DNA from: Massilia frigida
GTDB taxonomy: Bacteria; Pseudomonadota; Gammaproteobacteria; Burkholderiales; Burkholderiaceae_D
Assembly (NCBI RefSeq): GCF_011682175.1
Contig: NZ_WHJG01000012.1
Span: forward strand, 62,001-126,000
Direction: 5' to 3'
Length of the DNA: 64,000 nt
The notes beneath the pieces were generated by a model. It was not told the DNA's origin. It searched no databases and saw nothing but the letters and a program-made list of their open reading frames with translations. This document shows, in pieces, positions 43,285-51,107 of the stretch. Both the position numbers and the translations under genes were made by a program. Position 1 is the first letter of the stretch. Each line of letters opens with the position of its first letter.

Positions 43285-45453
43285 GTGGAGCGCGATTTGC
43301 AGGTGGATGAGCAAGAACTGGGTCATTATCGGCTGAAGCGTCTGTTGGGTGAGGGTGGCTTCGGGCAGGTATACGAGGCCTGGGATTCCAAGCTCCAGCG
43401 TACCATTGCCATCAAGCGACTCAAACCGCAATTGCTGTCGTCACGGCCGGACAACCTGCTCGACGAAGCGCGTCTGGCTGCGTCGCTGCGCCATCCGGGC
43501 TTCGTGCGCATCTTTTCGATCGAGGGCGATTGCGCCCAGCAATCGATCGTGATGGAATTCGTCGATGGCCGCACCCTGCGCGAAGCGGGCAAGAGCGGTC
43601 CGATGCCCGAGCACGCCGTGCTCGATATTGTAGCCCAGGTGGCCGACGCCATGCGCGAAGCCCACGCAGCCCGCTTGATCCACGGCGACATCAAGCCGGC
43701 CAACCTGATGCTGGAGGCGTCCGGCAAGGTGCGCATCATGGACTTCGGCCTGGCGCGCAAGATCGATCCGCAAGCGACCGAATCGGTGGTGTTCGACCAG
43801 ACCGAGGGCACCATCGCCTACCTGGCGCCGGAATTGATGATGGGCTCCACGCTCAGCGCGCAAAGCGATGTGTATGCGCTCGGCGTGGTGATGTACGAAC
43901 TGCTCACCGGCACCCGCCCGTTTTCGCACCTGAGCGGGCTGGCGCTGGCCGCTGCCCATATCCAGTCATCCTCGGGTCTGTGGCCGTTCCCGGCCGATAC
44001 CAGCCCCGGCGTGATCGCGCTGGTGCGCGCCATGACGGCGCGCCAGGTCGAGGACCGGCTCGCCTCGATGCAAGCGGTCCAGGAGGCGGCGTTGCGCCTG
44101 CGCCATCCAGCGCCGCCAGCGGCCGCGCCAGCCGCGCCCGCGCGCGCTGCGGGCTGGCTGGGCCGGAACAAAGTGCGCATCGCCATGCTCGTGGCCGGGC
44201 TCGCGCTCGCGGCCGGGCTGGGCGGCGTGCTGCGCGGCGGCAACCTGAGCGACTGGTACCAGCGTAACGATCCCTTCTTTTCCGAAGCGACGGCGATGCA
44301 GACCGGCCTGACGGCGCTGCGGACCTTCGAGCGGCCCGAGAGCCTGGACCTGGCGGTGCGCAGCTTTTCCGCCATTCTCGCGCACGATCCGGAGCATGCC
44401 GCCGCCGCCGCCGGCTTGTCGTTCGCCTACAGCTTCAAGCAAACCAGCGAACACCGGGACGAGGCCTGGCTCAAGCGCGCCGATGCCAGCGCCCAGCTGG
44501 CCATCAAGCTCAATCCCCAGCTGGCGCTCGGCTACGCGGCCCAGTCGACCGTGCGCTCCGGCCAGCGCAGGCTGCCGGAAGCGCTGGCGCTGGCCGAGCA
44601 TGCCTTGCGCCTGGATCCGCTCAACTGGTTCGGCCTGATTACCAAGAGCAACTCCCTGACGCGCTTGCGCCGCTATGGCGAGGCCGAGCGCACCTTGCGC
44701 GATGCGATCAAGATCCATCCGACCGACCACGTGCTGCAAGATTTGCTGGGCACCCTGTTTTTCGAGCAGGGCTTGCTCAAGGACGCCGAGCAAGCATTCC
44801 GGCACAGCATCAAGCTGCAACCGGACACGGTCAGTTCCTACGCCAACCTGAGCCTGGCCTTGCAGCGCCAGAACCGCATGGATGAAAGCCTGCAAGTGTT
44901 GCAGCAAGGCTTGCAGGTGCGCCCGACGGGCGGTCTCTACACCAACCTGGGCAATGCCTTGTTCAACCGTGGCGATTACGTCGGCGCGGCCGAGGCCTTC
45001 CAGCGCGCCGTCGGGCCCCCGTTCACGACCAATTCCGATTACCTGCGCTGGGCCAACCTGGGCGATACCCTGCGCTGGATTCCGGGGCGCGAGGAGGATT
45101 CGCGCAAGGCGTACCGGCAAGCGCTCGGGATGCTCAAGCCGCTGCTGCTGGAGGCCCCCGGCGAAGCCACCTTGCAGTCGCGCATGGGGCTGTACGGAGC
45201 ACGCCTGGGCGAGCGCGCGGCGGCGCTCGAACACACCCGGCGCGCCGTGGACATGCGGCCGGACGACCCCAACCTGCGTTTTCGCGCGCTCATGGCGTAT
45301 GAGCTGCTCGGCGAGCGCGACCTTGCCCTGGCGGAGCTGGCGGCGGCGCGCCAGCGCGGTTATCCCGTCCATCTCATCAACGCCGAGCCCGACCTGATCG
45401 CGCTGCGGCGCGACCCGCGGTACTTTGATTCCACCACAGAAAGTGATAAATGA
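43285..45453 (+). CDS. Membrane Ser/Thr protein kinase with TPR domain
   Basis: 722 residues. Kinase domain about 12-270: LLGEGGFGQVYEAW, catalytic Lys in IAIKRLK, HGDIKPANLML as catalytic loop (HGD instead of HRD), IMDFGLARK and a clear PExx segment (LAPELMMG). One membrane helix (VRIAMLVAGLALAAGLGGVL, about 298-318) is followed by a large periplasmic TPR region (EAERTLRDAIKIHPTD; NLGNALFNRGDYVGAAEAFQ). The start could also be TTG 43297 (GGAG six bases before) or GTG 43303. Overlaps the next gene as ATGA. Confidence 0.9.
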   Translation: MERDLQVDEQELGHYRLKRLLGEGGFGQVYEAWDSKLQRTIAIKRLKPQLLSSRPDNLLDEARLAASLRHPGFVRIFSIEGDCAQQSIVMEFVDGRTLREAGKSGPMPEHAVLDIVAQVADAMREAHAARLIHGDIKPANLMLEASGKVRIMDFGLARKIDPQATESVVFDQTEGTIAYLAPELMMGSTLSAQSDVYALGVVMYELLTGTRPFSHLSGLALAAAHIQSSSGLWPFPADTSPGVIALVRAMTARQVEDRLASMQAVQEAALRLRHPAPPAAAPAAPARAAGWLGRNKVRIAMLVAGLALAAGLGGVLRGGNLSDWYQRNDPFFSEATAMQTGLTALRTFERPESLDLAVRSFSAILAHDPEHAAAAAGLSFAYSFKQTSEHRDEAWLKRADASAQLAIKLNPQLALGYAAQSTVRSGQRRLPEALALAEHALRLDPLNWFGLITKSNSLTRLRRYGEAERTLRDAIKIHPTDHVLQDLLGTLFFEQGLLKDAEQAFRHSIKLQPDTVSSYANLSLALQRQNRMDESLQVLQQGLQVRPTGGLYTNLGNALFNRGDYVGAAEAFQRAVGPPFTTNSDYLRWANLGDTLRWIPGREEDSRKAYRQALGMLKPLLLEAPGEATLQSRMGLYGARLGERAAALEHTRRAVDMRPDDPNLRFRALMAYELLGERDLALAELAAARQRGYPVHLINAEPDLIALRRDPRYFDSTTESDK

Positions 45454-46073
45454 AGAAACCGACATCGATGCTCCTGGAAGCCAATTTCGACATTAACCAG
45501 ATCGGCGAAACGCTGGAATGGAAGTTCAGCCGCAAGGATGGGGACGGCAATCCCGTCACCGGGCGCTACGCCGGCGCCATCTACTTCACCATGGGCGAAC
45601 TGGTGCGCATCAAGGTGCGCGCGGGTGGCTACGAGCAGATCGAGTCGTTCAAGGTGCTCGATTGCTCCCTGATCACGCGCCCGCAAATCGTCTGCATCGC
45701 ACCCGGCCAGCTGGCCGTGTATGCCAGTGCCTCGCCGTTCGACGGCGTGGCCGGCGCCTGCGTGGCGATTGCTCCGGACCAATTCGGCCCGGGCCATGCC
45801 CATGCGAGCGAGGAAGAGGGGCGCAAATACCACACGATCTCGCGCAAATGGGACAACTTCCTCACCGTCGGCAAAGACACCGGCCGCTGGGAAGTCTCGT
45901 TCGTGCTGACCGTCGAAATCACGCGCTGCTCCGGCAAGCAGGAAACGCGCGTGTTCGCCTTCGATCCTGAAGGCGTGGTCGGCGCCGGCGTCACCCCGCC
46001 CGACATGGCCGAAGGCGGCGACGGCATCGCCTGCATGCCCGAAGGCGAAGTCATCGGCAGCTTGCCGGCCTGA
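45450..46073 (+). CDS. Hypothetical protein coupled to the Ser/Thr kinase
   Basis: 207 residues starting in an ATGA overlap with the kinase gene, so probably made in step with it. It has no signal peptide or membrane helix. Features seen: beta-rich pattern, GEYE-like turns, FSRKDGDGNPVTGRYAGA, SRKWDNFLTVGKDTGRWEVS. No family recognised. A kinase substrate or adaptor is possible but unproven. It converges on the sigma-54 activator ten bases away. Confidence 0.75.
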   Translation: MKKPTSMLLEANFDINQIGETLEWKFSRKDGDGNPVTGRYAGAIYFTMGELVRIKVRAGGYEQIESFKVLDCSLITRPQIVCIAPGQLAVYASASPFDGVAGACVAIAPDQFGPGHAHASEEEGRKYHTISRKWDNFLTVGKDTGRWEVSFVLTVEITRCSGKQETRVFAFDPEGVVGAGVTPPDMAEGGDGIACMPEGEVIGSLPA

Positions 46074-46083
46074 TCCGGCTAAG

Positions 46084-47637
46084 CTAGCTGGTGCCGGCGT
46101 CCAGGCCGAGCACCCGCAAATGGCGGCGCAGCGCCTCGCTCGGCGTCTTCAGGCGCGAGGCGCAGCGCGCCAGGTCGCCGCCATCGGCGCGCAGGGCGGC
46201 GTCGAGTTCATCGCGCGGGATCAGGGCCGCCGGGCGGATTGCCGGATGCGCTTCGATCAGCTTGTACAGCGAGGGCCGCGACAAGCCCAGCTGCTGGGCC
46301 GCGCCGCTGATCTGCCAGCCATGTTCTTCGAGCGCGCCGAGCAGGTCGTCGTTGCTGATCTCGGCCAGCTTGCGGCGCGGGGCGCTCTCTTGCGGCGTTT
46401 TCAGGCTGGCGCTGCGCGCCTGTTCGTACGGGGCCGCGAGGCTGGCGCTGGCCGAGCGCAGCGCCGCCGGCGCGTGCACATACTGCGCCAGCAGCGGCCG
46501 CTCGCCCGCCTGCAGGGCCATTACCATGCGCCTTGCCACGTTGGACAACTGGCGGATATTGCCCGGCCAATCGTAATTGCACATCTCGCTCACCAGCGCG
46601 GGCGGGAAGGCGGCCAGTTCCTCGGCTTTCAAGCCGCAGCCTTTTAACATGTGCACCAGCAGCACCCCGATATCTTCGCGCCGCTCGCGCAAGGTCGGCA
46701 CCCGGATCACGAACGCTTCCATGCGGCGCAGCAAAGGCTGGTTGAACCCGCGCGCGTCCAGGTCCTGGTCGGTGGCGGCGATCAGGCGCGCCGTGGTGCG
46801 CGCATCCTGGCTCGCGCCCAGCGGCCGGTAGCAACCCGTTTCCAGCACCCGCAGCAGCATCGGCTGCACCGACGCCGGGGTGTCGCCCAGCTCGTCGAGG
46901 AACAGGGTGCCGCCATCGGCTTCGGCGAACAAGCCCTGGCGCGGCGCCTGCGCGCCAGTGTAGGCGCCCTTGGCCGCGCCGAACAGGTCGGCCGCGGCCA
47001 GCGACTCGCTCAGGGTCGCCATGTTGACCGCCACCAGCGGATTGGCGCTGCGCTTGCTGGCCTGGTGGATCGCGCGCGCCGCCACATCCTTGCCGGTGCC
47101 GGTTTCGCCCAGCAACAGCACGGCCAGGTCGGTGCCCGCCACCTGGCGGATCAGCTCGCGCGTGGCGATGGCGCCGCTGCTCACGCCCAGCAGGCCGGGA
47201 AACAGGTTAGGGCGGGGAAAACTCGTCATCCAGTGCAGGCACAGCAGCACATGGCCGCCCAGGCCGAGCACCACGCCGGCGGCCACCTCGTCGCGGGAAA
47301 AGCTGCGCGTGCCGCTCAGCAGCGTGCCATTGACTTCGAGCGCCATGCGGCTGTCCGGCGCGGCCAGTTCGACGCCATCGCTGGCGGTGCGGTAGACCAT
47401 CAGCGGCGCGCGCGCGATGGCGCGGTGGCCCAGCGCGATGCCATCCTGGCCGGGACGGAAGAACAGTGGCGCGTAGCGGCACACCTCGATGTAACCTTCC
47501 TCGGCCGGGCCGATGAACTGCTCGCCGATGCGCTCGGTTTCCGGGTGCCACAGGATCGTCAGGCCCAGCAAGGCACTGGTGATGCCATTTTTCTGCGAGA
47601 AAAGCTGCGTCGTCAGCGTGTTGTCAACATCATTCAC
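46084..47637 (-). CDS. FHA-like, sigma-54-dependent transcriptional activator
   Basis: 517 residues from GTG 47637 (GGAG seven bases upstream); a longer frame to 47790 would cover the operator region. N-terminal FHA-like domain (about 30-130: RIGEQF..., [14 protein letters not shown]). AAA+ domain: Walker [15 protein letters not shown] loop in [10 protein letters not shown] (binds sigma-54), Walker [12 protein letters not shown] and the R-finger region. C-terminal Fis-type HTH ([27 protein letters not shown]), followed by a second helix-turn-helix-like tail. It should activate a -24/-12 promoter, and one lies immediately upstream on the other strand. Confidence 0.9.
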   Translation of the reverse strand: MNDVDNTLTTQLFSQKNGITSALLGLTILWHPETERIGEQFIGPAEEGYIEVCRYAPLFFRPGQDGIALGHRAIARAPLMVYRTASDGVELAAPDSRMALEVNGTLLSGTRSFSRDEVAAGVVLGLGGHVLLCLHWMTSFPRPNLFPGLLGVSSGAIATRELIRQVAGTDLAVLLLGETGTGKDVAARAIHQASKRSANPLVAVNMATLSESLAAADLFGAAKGAYTGAQAPRQGLFAEADGGTLFLDELGDTPASVQPMLLRVLETGCYRPLGASQDARTTARLIAATDQDLDARGFNQPLLRRMEAFVIRVPTLRERREDIGVLLVHMLKGCGLKAEELAAFPPALVSEMCNYDWPGNIRQLSNVARRMVMALQAGERPLLAQYVHAPAALRSASASLAAPYEQARSASLKTPQESAPRRKLAEISNDDLLGALEEHGWQISGAAQQLGLSRPSLYKLIEAHPAIRPAALIPRDELDAALRADGGDLARCASRLKTPSEALRRHLRVLGLDAGTS

Positions 47638-47787
47638 CGTTCGGCTCCATGGCACAGCGTTTAGTAATTGCCAATTATAGAGGAAAGCTGTCAATTGTTG
47701 ACATGTAAAGAACCTCTGCTTTACACGTGTTTTACACGTTTCCTGTCGCATCCCCTCCGGGCGCTTCCGTGTCATCTTGCTATCAGA

Positions 47788-47813
47788 CATGTAAATAGAT
47801 TCTTATTTACATG
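47788..47813. promoter_or_regulatory. Palindromic operator / upstream activating site
   Basis: Perfect 10-bp inverted repeat: CATGTAAATA (47788-47797), spacer GATTCT, TATTTACATG (47804-47813). It is centred about 90 bases upstream of the -12 element, the usual distance for an enhancer-binding-protein site, and lies beside the gene for such a protein. Confidence 0.75.
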
Positions 47814-47876
47814 CCCGTTGACATGTTTTTCCTTGTAAATCAAGGAATTGGCATGCCATTTAGGCACTTATCAGTG

Positions 47877-47892
47877 TGGCACGGGAGTTGCT
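47877..47892 (+). promoter_or_regulatory. Sigma-54 (-24/-12) promoter
   Basis: TGGCACG-GGAG-TTGCT matches the full RpoN consensus, with GG and GC ten bases apart. It points at the gene starting at 47955. Confidence 0.88.
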
Positions 47893-47954
47893 ATGTACTT
47901 AAACGTGGCCTTGTCGGGCTGCAAGTGGATAATCCGCCGGAGAGAGTTGGAAAC

Positions 47955-48779
47955 ATGGGTATCGTGATCGAGAGTTATGCATTTGTTGGCGTGGCAACCC
48001 GGGCAACCGGGCCGACGGCCCAGGTATGGCTGCCGCCCGGCTTTACGCTGACCGGCGGCGGCGCCTACGACATGGGCCGCGGCACGTCGAACACGCTGAC
48101 CGCCTGCTACCCGACCCGCAACCACGCAGGCGTCTTCAACGGCTGGACTGCCGCCGGCCGCGATTTCGGCCTGGCCGACCCGGTGCCGCTGGCGGTGTAC
48201 GCGGTCGGCATCCGCATCACCCGCGACGGCGTGCCGGTCAAGGTCGAGCAGCAAGTGTTTTCCGCCACCAGTGCGCTGGTGTCCGAGCCCGGCGTGAGCG
48301 TCAAGCTCGGCGCCGGCTGGATCGGCACCGGCGGCGGTGCCCAGGATAACTACGCCACCCCGGTGAACGGCAATATGCTCACCGCCAGCTACCCGCTGAT
48401 CGGGCCCGACGGCAAGATTTGCGGCTGGAGCGCGGCCGGGCGCGACCACGACGCGGCCGACCAGGCCCGCGTGACCGCTTTTGTGATCGGCATCCGCACC
48501 GGGCCGGACGTGGCGCTCGATGCCCATATCGTCTCGAACACCAGCCTCCTGACCGGCTACCCGAGCGCGCTGGTGGCGGCCCCGCACGGCAATGCCGTGG
48601 TGGCCGGCGGCGGCGCGCTGGTGGGCGAGAATGGGCGCGGCACCATGCTGAGCGCCTCGTGCCCCATCATCAGCAGCCAGGACGGCCGCCTGACCGGGTG
48701 GTTCGCCGCCCGCAAGGTGCAAAAATCAGCCCCGCCGAGCGGCATTACCGCGTATGGAGTCATGCTTGAAGCTGCGTGA
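47955..48779 (+). CDS. Protein with three internal Gly-rich repeats, sigma-54 target
   Basis: 274 residues from MGIVIESYAFVGVATRA. Three repeats of about 80 residues each contain a TGGGA-type turn, then (L/M)xAxxP and GWxAAxR: LTGGGAYDMGRG...GWTAAGRDF, IGTGGGAQDN...GWSAAGRDHD, VAGGGALVGEN...GWFAARK. No signal peptide or membrane helix. I do not recognise the family; the repeat suggests a beta-propeller or beta-prism-like fold. GGAGAGAG lies upstream of the ATG. Its last 26 bases overlap the next gene. Confidence 0.82.
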   Translation: MGIVIESYAFVGVATRATGPTAQVWLPPGFTLTGGGAYDMGRGTSNTLTACYPTRNHAGVFNGWTAAGRDFGLADPVPLAVYAVGIRITRDGVPVKVEQQVFSATSALVSEPGVSVKLGAGWIGTGGGAQDNYATPVNGNMLTASYPLIGPDGKICGWSAAGRDHDAADQARVTAFVIGIRTGPDVALDAHIVSNTSLLTGYPSALVAAPHGNAVVAGGGALVGENGRGTMLSASCPIISSQDGRLTGWFAARKVQKSAPPSGITAYGVMLEAA

Positions 48780-49992
48780 CTGGATCCTGATCGGCCTGGC
48801 GCTGCTGGCGATGGCGGTGGACTTGCCGGCACGCGCCAGCGCGGTTGGCGCCAGCGGCGGCGTGCTGGCCAGCGGCGTCCACTCCGACCGCCTGGCATGG
48901 CAGCACTTCGCCGGCATCGTGGCGCCGGCCGGGCGCGGCCGGGTCGAATTCGAAACCTGGGCCAGCGACGAGAACATCTACACCGAGACCCCGGCCTGGC
49001 CGGGCGAGGACGCCCCGCGCCGCCTGCGCAGCAGCGTGCTGCAGCGCGTGCTGGCGCCGCATGGCAGCGCAGACGCTCCCAGCGGCGACTGCGGCGCGGT
49101 GGCCGATGCCGTGTCGGGCAATTTCCCGCTCCAGGCGCCGCAGCCGGGCCAGGCGCCGTGCTTTGCCGAAGAAGTCAGGCGCAACCTCGCCACCTACCGC
49201 TACATCGTGCAAAACCAGCTCAATACCCAGGCCGGGCTGGCCGCCGCCTACCAGAAGGCGCAGGGCGGCTGGCGCGTGGCGCTGCCGGAAGACGCGGTCC
49301 AGGTCAAGGCCGACTGGGTGCCGGTCGAGACCCTGGTCGCCTGGCTGGGACGCAACGGCGTGCGCATCAACGCCGCGCAGGTGCGGGCCCAGTTCCACAC
49401 CACGCTGGCGCAGGGCACCAGCTTCGCGCTGGTGGCCATGCACATCAGTTCCAAGGATGCGCCGAACTGGGTCTGGGCCAGCTTCGAGCACCGCCTCAAT
49501 CCGGGCCGCTGCGACACCATGGGCTGCAACGACAGCTACGGCGCGGCGCGGCGCAGGATCGCCCCGCTGGCCGGCGCGCAGAATGGCCAATACGCCGACT
49601 GCGCCAAGACGGCGGCCCTGAAAAAACTGTTCGAGGTCAAGCGCGTGGCGCCGGCGTGGAACAACTACTGCCTCAAGGCGTCCGAAATCGCGTTTGTCGC
49701 GCGTGACGGCGCGCCGCTCATGCACGGCAATTCGTTCACCGAGCGGGTCGCGGCCGGGATTCCGATCAAGCGTTCCTCGTGCATTTCCTGCCACGCCAGC
49801 GCCGGCTTCGGCCGCGACGGCAGAGCGTACATCAAGCAACTCACTTCGCACCCCATGGGCACGGTAAAACTGCCGGCCGACATCGTCGCCAACGATTTCA
49901 TCTGGGGCATCCTGACAATCAACGCCGTGCCAGTGGAGCAGGCGAAGATCCCGCATAACCTCGATCGAACGAGGATTACAGCCAGACGATAG
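48754..49992 (+). CDS. Exported CxxCH (c-type heme-like) protein
   Basis: 412 residues. N-terminal signal or anchor (LRDWILIGLALLAMAVDLPARASA), a long unrecognised domain with several Cys (GDCGAV, GRCDTMGCNDSYG, NNYCLKAS), and one heme-binding motif CISCHASAGFGRDG at about 343. It is probably a periplasmic monoheme protein, perhaps redox-linked. ATG 48754 overlaps the previous gene; TTG 48766 with GGAG upstream is an alternative. It shares the transcript from the sigma-54 promoter and ends at a strong terminator. Confidence 0.78.
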   Translation: MESCLKLRDWILIGLALLAMAVDLPARASAVGASGGVLASGVHSDRLAWQHFAGIVAPAGRGRVEFETWASDENIYTETPAWPGEDAPRRLRSSVLQRVLAPHGSADAPSGDCGAVADAVSGNFPLQAPQPGQAPCFAEEVRRNLATYRYIVQNQLNTQAGLAAAYQKAQGGWRVALPEDAVQVKADWVPVETLVAWLGRNGVRINAAQVRAQFHTTLAQGTSFALVAMHISSKDAPNWVWASFEHRLNPGRCDTMGCNDSYGAARRRIAPLAGAQNGQYADCAKTAALKKLFEVKRVAPAWNNYCLKASEIAFVARDGAPLMHGNSFTERVAAGIPIKRSSCISCHASAGFGRDGRAYIKQLTSHPMGTVKLPADIVANDFIWGILTINAVPVEQAKIPHNLDRTRITARR

Positions 49993-50040
49993 GCGGACGG
50001 CGTTCCACCGCGCCTGCCGCTGCACCCTTCGTCTCCTTTT

Positions 50041-50068
50041 ACGCGCACCCAGAGTGCGCGTTTTTTTT
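50041..50068 (+). terminator. Rho-independent terminator
   Basis: ACGCGCAC (50041-50048), loop CCAGA, GTGCGCGT, then a run of T to 50068. Ends the sigma-54 transcript. Confidence 0.9.
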
Positions 50069-50090
50069 CTTTAGCGCCTGGCCACGGCGA

Positions 50091-51107
50091 TCATTTCTCC
50101 GGTTCGATGCATGCTGAACTCTGCTTGGACACGTACACGGGATTTTCCTGCCTGCGGAACTCGCAGTAGTAACGGTATTCGAATTGCCGGAAACCTTTAT
50201 CCCTGCTCTTTTCGTCGTTGCGGATGAAGGTCAGCACAGCGCCGGGATAGTCCTTTTTAAGCCGTTCCAGATAGTCATTACAGGCGGCCGTGCGATTGAA
50301 ACCGCCTCCGCGCCACTCGCCCCAATTGCTTTTGTGTTCATCGATGGCATAGCGTTCGATCCCGTGGCTGGGATGCTGGCAGACGGGGTAGGCGGCGCAG
50401 GCGGCGGATTTCTTCGATCCCACCCCGGCGGCGCTCAACAGATGCTGCGCGCGGGCGATCGGAATCACGTAGGTGATCAATTGCCCACGGTCGTTCAATG
50501 CCACCGCCATCCCGACCACCGTGCCATATTGCCCGAACACCGGGCTGCCGCTATTGCCCGGACTAAATGCCAGATTGGTTTGCCACCACGGCTTGATCTG
50601 ACCTTCCACGATGGTGTTTTGCGCCGTTTTCTGTCCGCCGGGTACCAGCGCCAGATCCGCCGAACCGGCAAAGCCGAGTCCGCTCAATGCGGCGCCCACG
50701 GCAATATCGCCCGGCGCGGCGATCGTCACGGCCGGCCACGGCGCATTCGCCGGCGCCGCCGGCAGCTTCAGCAGCGCCAGGTCGGATTCGTGATCGCGCG
50801 AGACAATGCTCGCTTCGACGGGCGGGTTGAGCAGGGAGCCGGGGCGCACGGTCACCATCGCTGAATTGATCGTCAGGTCTTTCAGTTGCGGGCTGACGAC
50901 ATGGGCGTTGGTCAGCACATGACCAGCCGGCGAGACAATGAATCCGGTGCCATAGTCAACGCCGGTGCCGTCGGGCGTGCTGTACTCGTACTTGATATGC
51001 ACGGTCGCGCCCTGGTTGGCAGTGAACAGGCACTGCATGTCCTGGGCCGCCGCGCCGGGCGACAGGAAAGCGGACACGGTCCAGCAAAAGCGAATCCGCA
51101 TGCTCAT
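50091..51107 (-). CDS. Exported trypsin-like serine protease
   Basis: 338 residues with signal peptide (MSMRIRFCWTVSAFLSPGAAAQ). Trypsin/HtrA-type triad: His in VLTNAHVVS, Asp in HESDLALLKL and Ser in FSPGNSGSPVFG. No PDZ domain; instead a Cys-rich C-terminal region of about 110 residues (AACAAYPVCQHP, RYYCEFRR) of unknown fold. The start is fixed by an ATGA overlap with the NlpC/P60 gene, with GGAG upstream. Confidence 0.9.
   Translation of the reverse strand: MSMRIRFCWTVSAFLSPGAAAQDMQCLFTANQGATVHIKYEYSTPDGTGVDYGTGFIVSPAGHVLTNAHVVSPQLKDLTINSAMVTVRPGSLLNPPVEASIVSRDHESDLALLKLPAAPANAPWPAVTIAAPGDIAVGAALSGLGFAGSADLALVPGGQKTAQNTIVEGQIKPWWQTNLAFSPGNSGSPVFGQYGTVVGMAVALNDRGQLITYVIPIARAQHLLSAAGVGSKKSAACAAYPVCQHPSHGIERYAIDEHKSNWGEWRGGGFNRTAACNDYLERLKKDYPGAVLTFIRNDEKSRDKGFRQFEYRYYCEFRRQENPVYVSKQSSACIEPEK

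Larger units (their letters stand above)
47638..47954. promoter_or_regulatory. Divergent regulatory region with repeated TGTAAA boxes
   Basis: 317 bases between the sigma-54 activator and its probable target. TGTAAA or TTTACA occurs six times, at about 47704, 47723, 47733, 47791, 47805 and 47835, some as inverted pairs. The strongest pair is the palindrome at 47788-47813; the -24/-12 promoter lies at 47877-47892. Confidence 0.7.
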
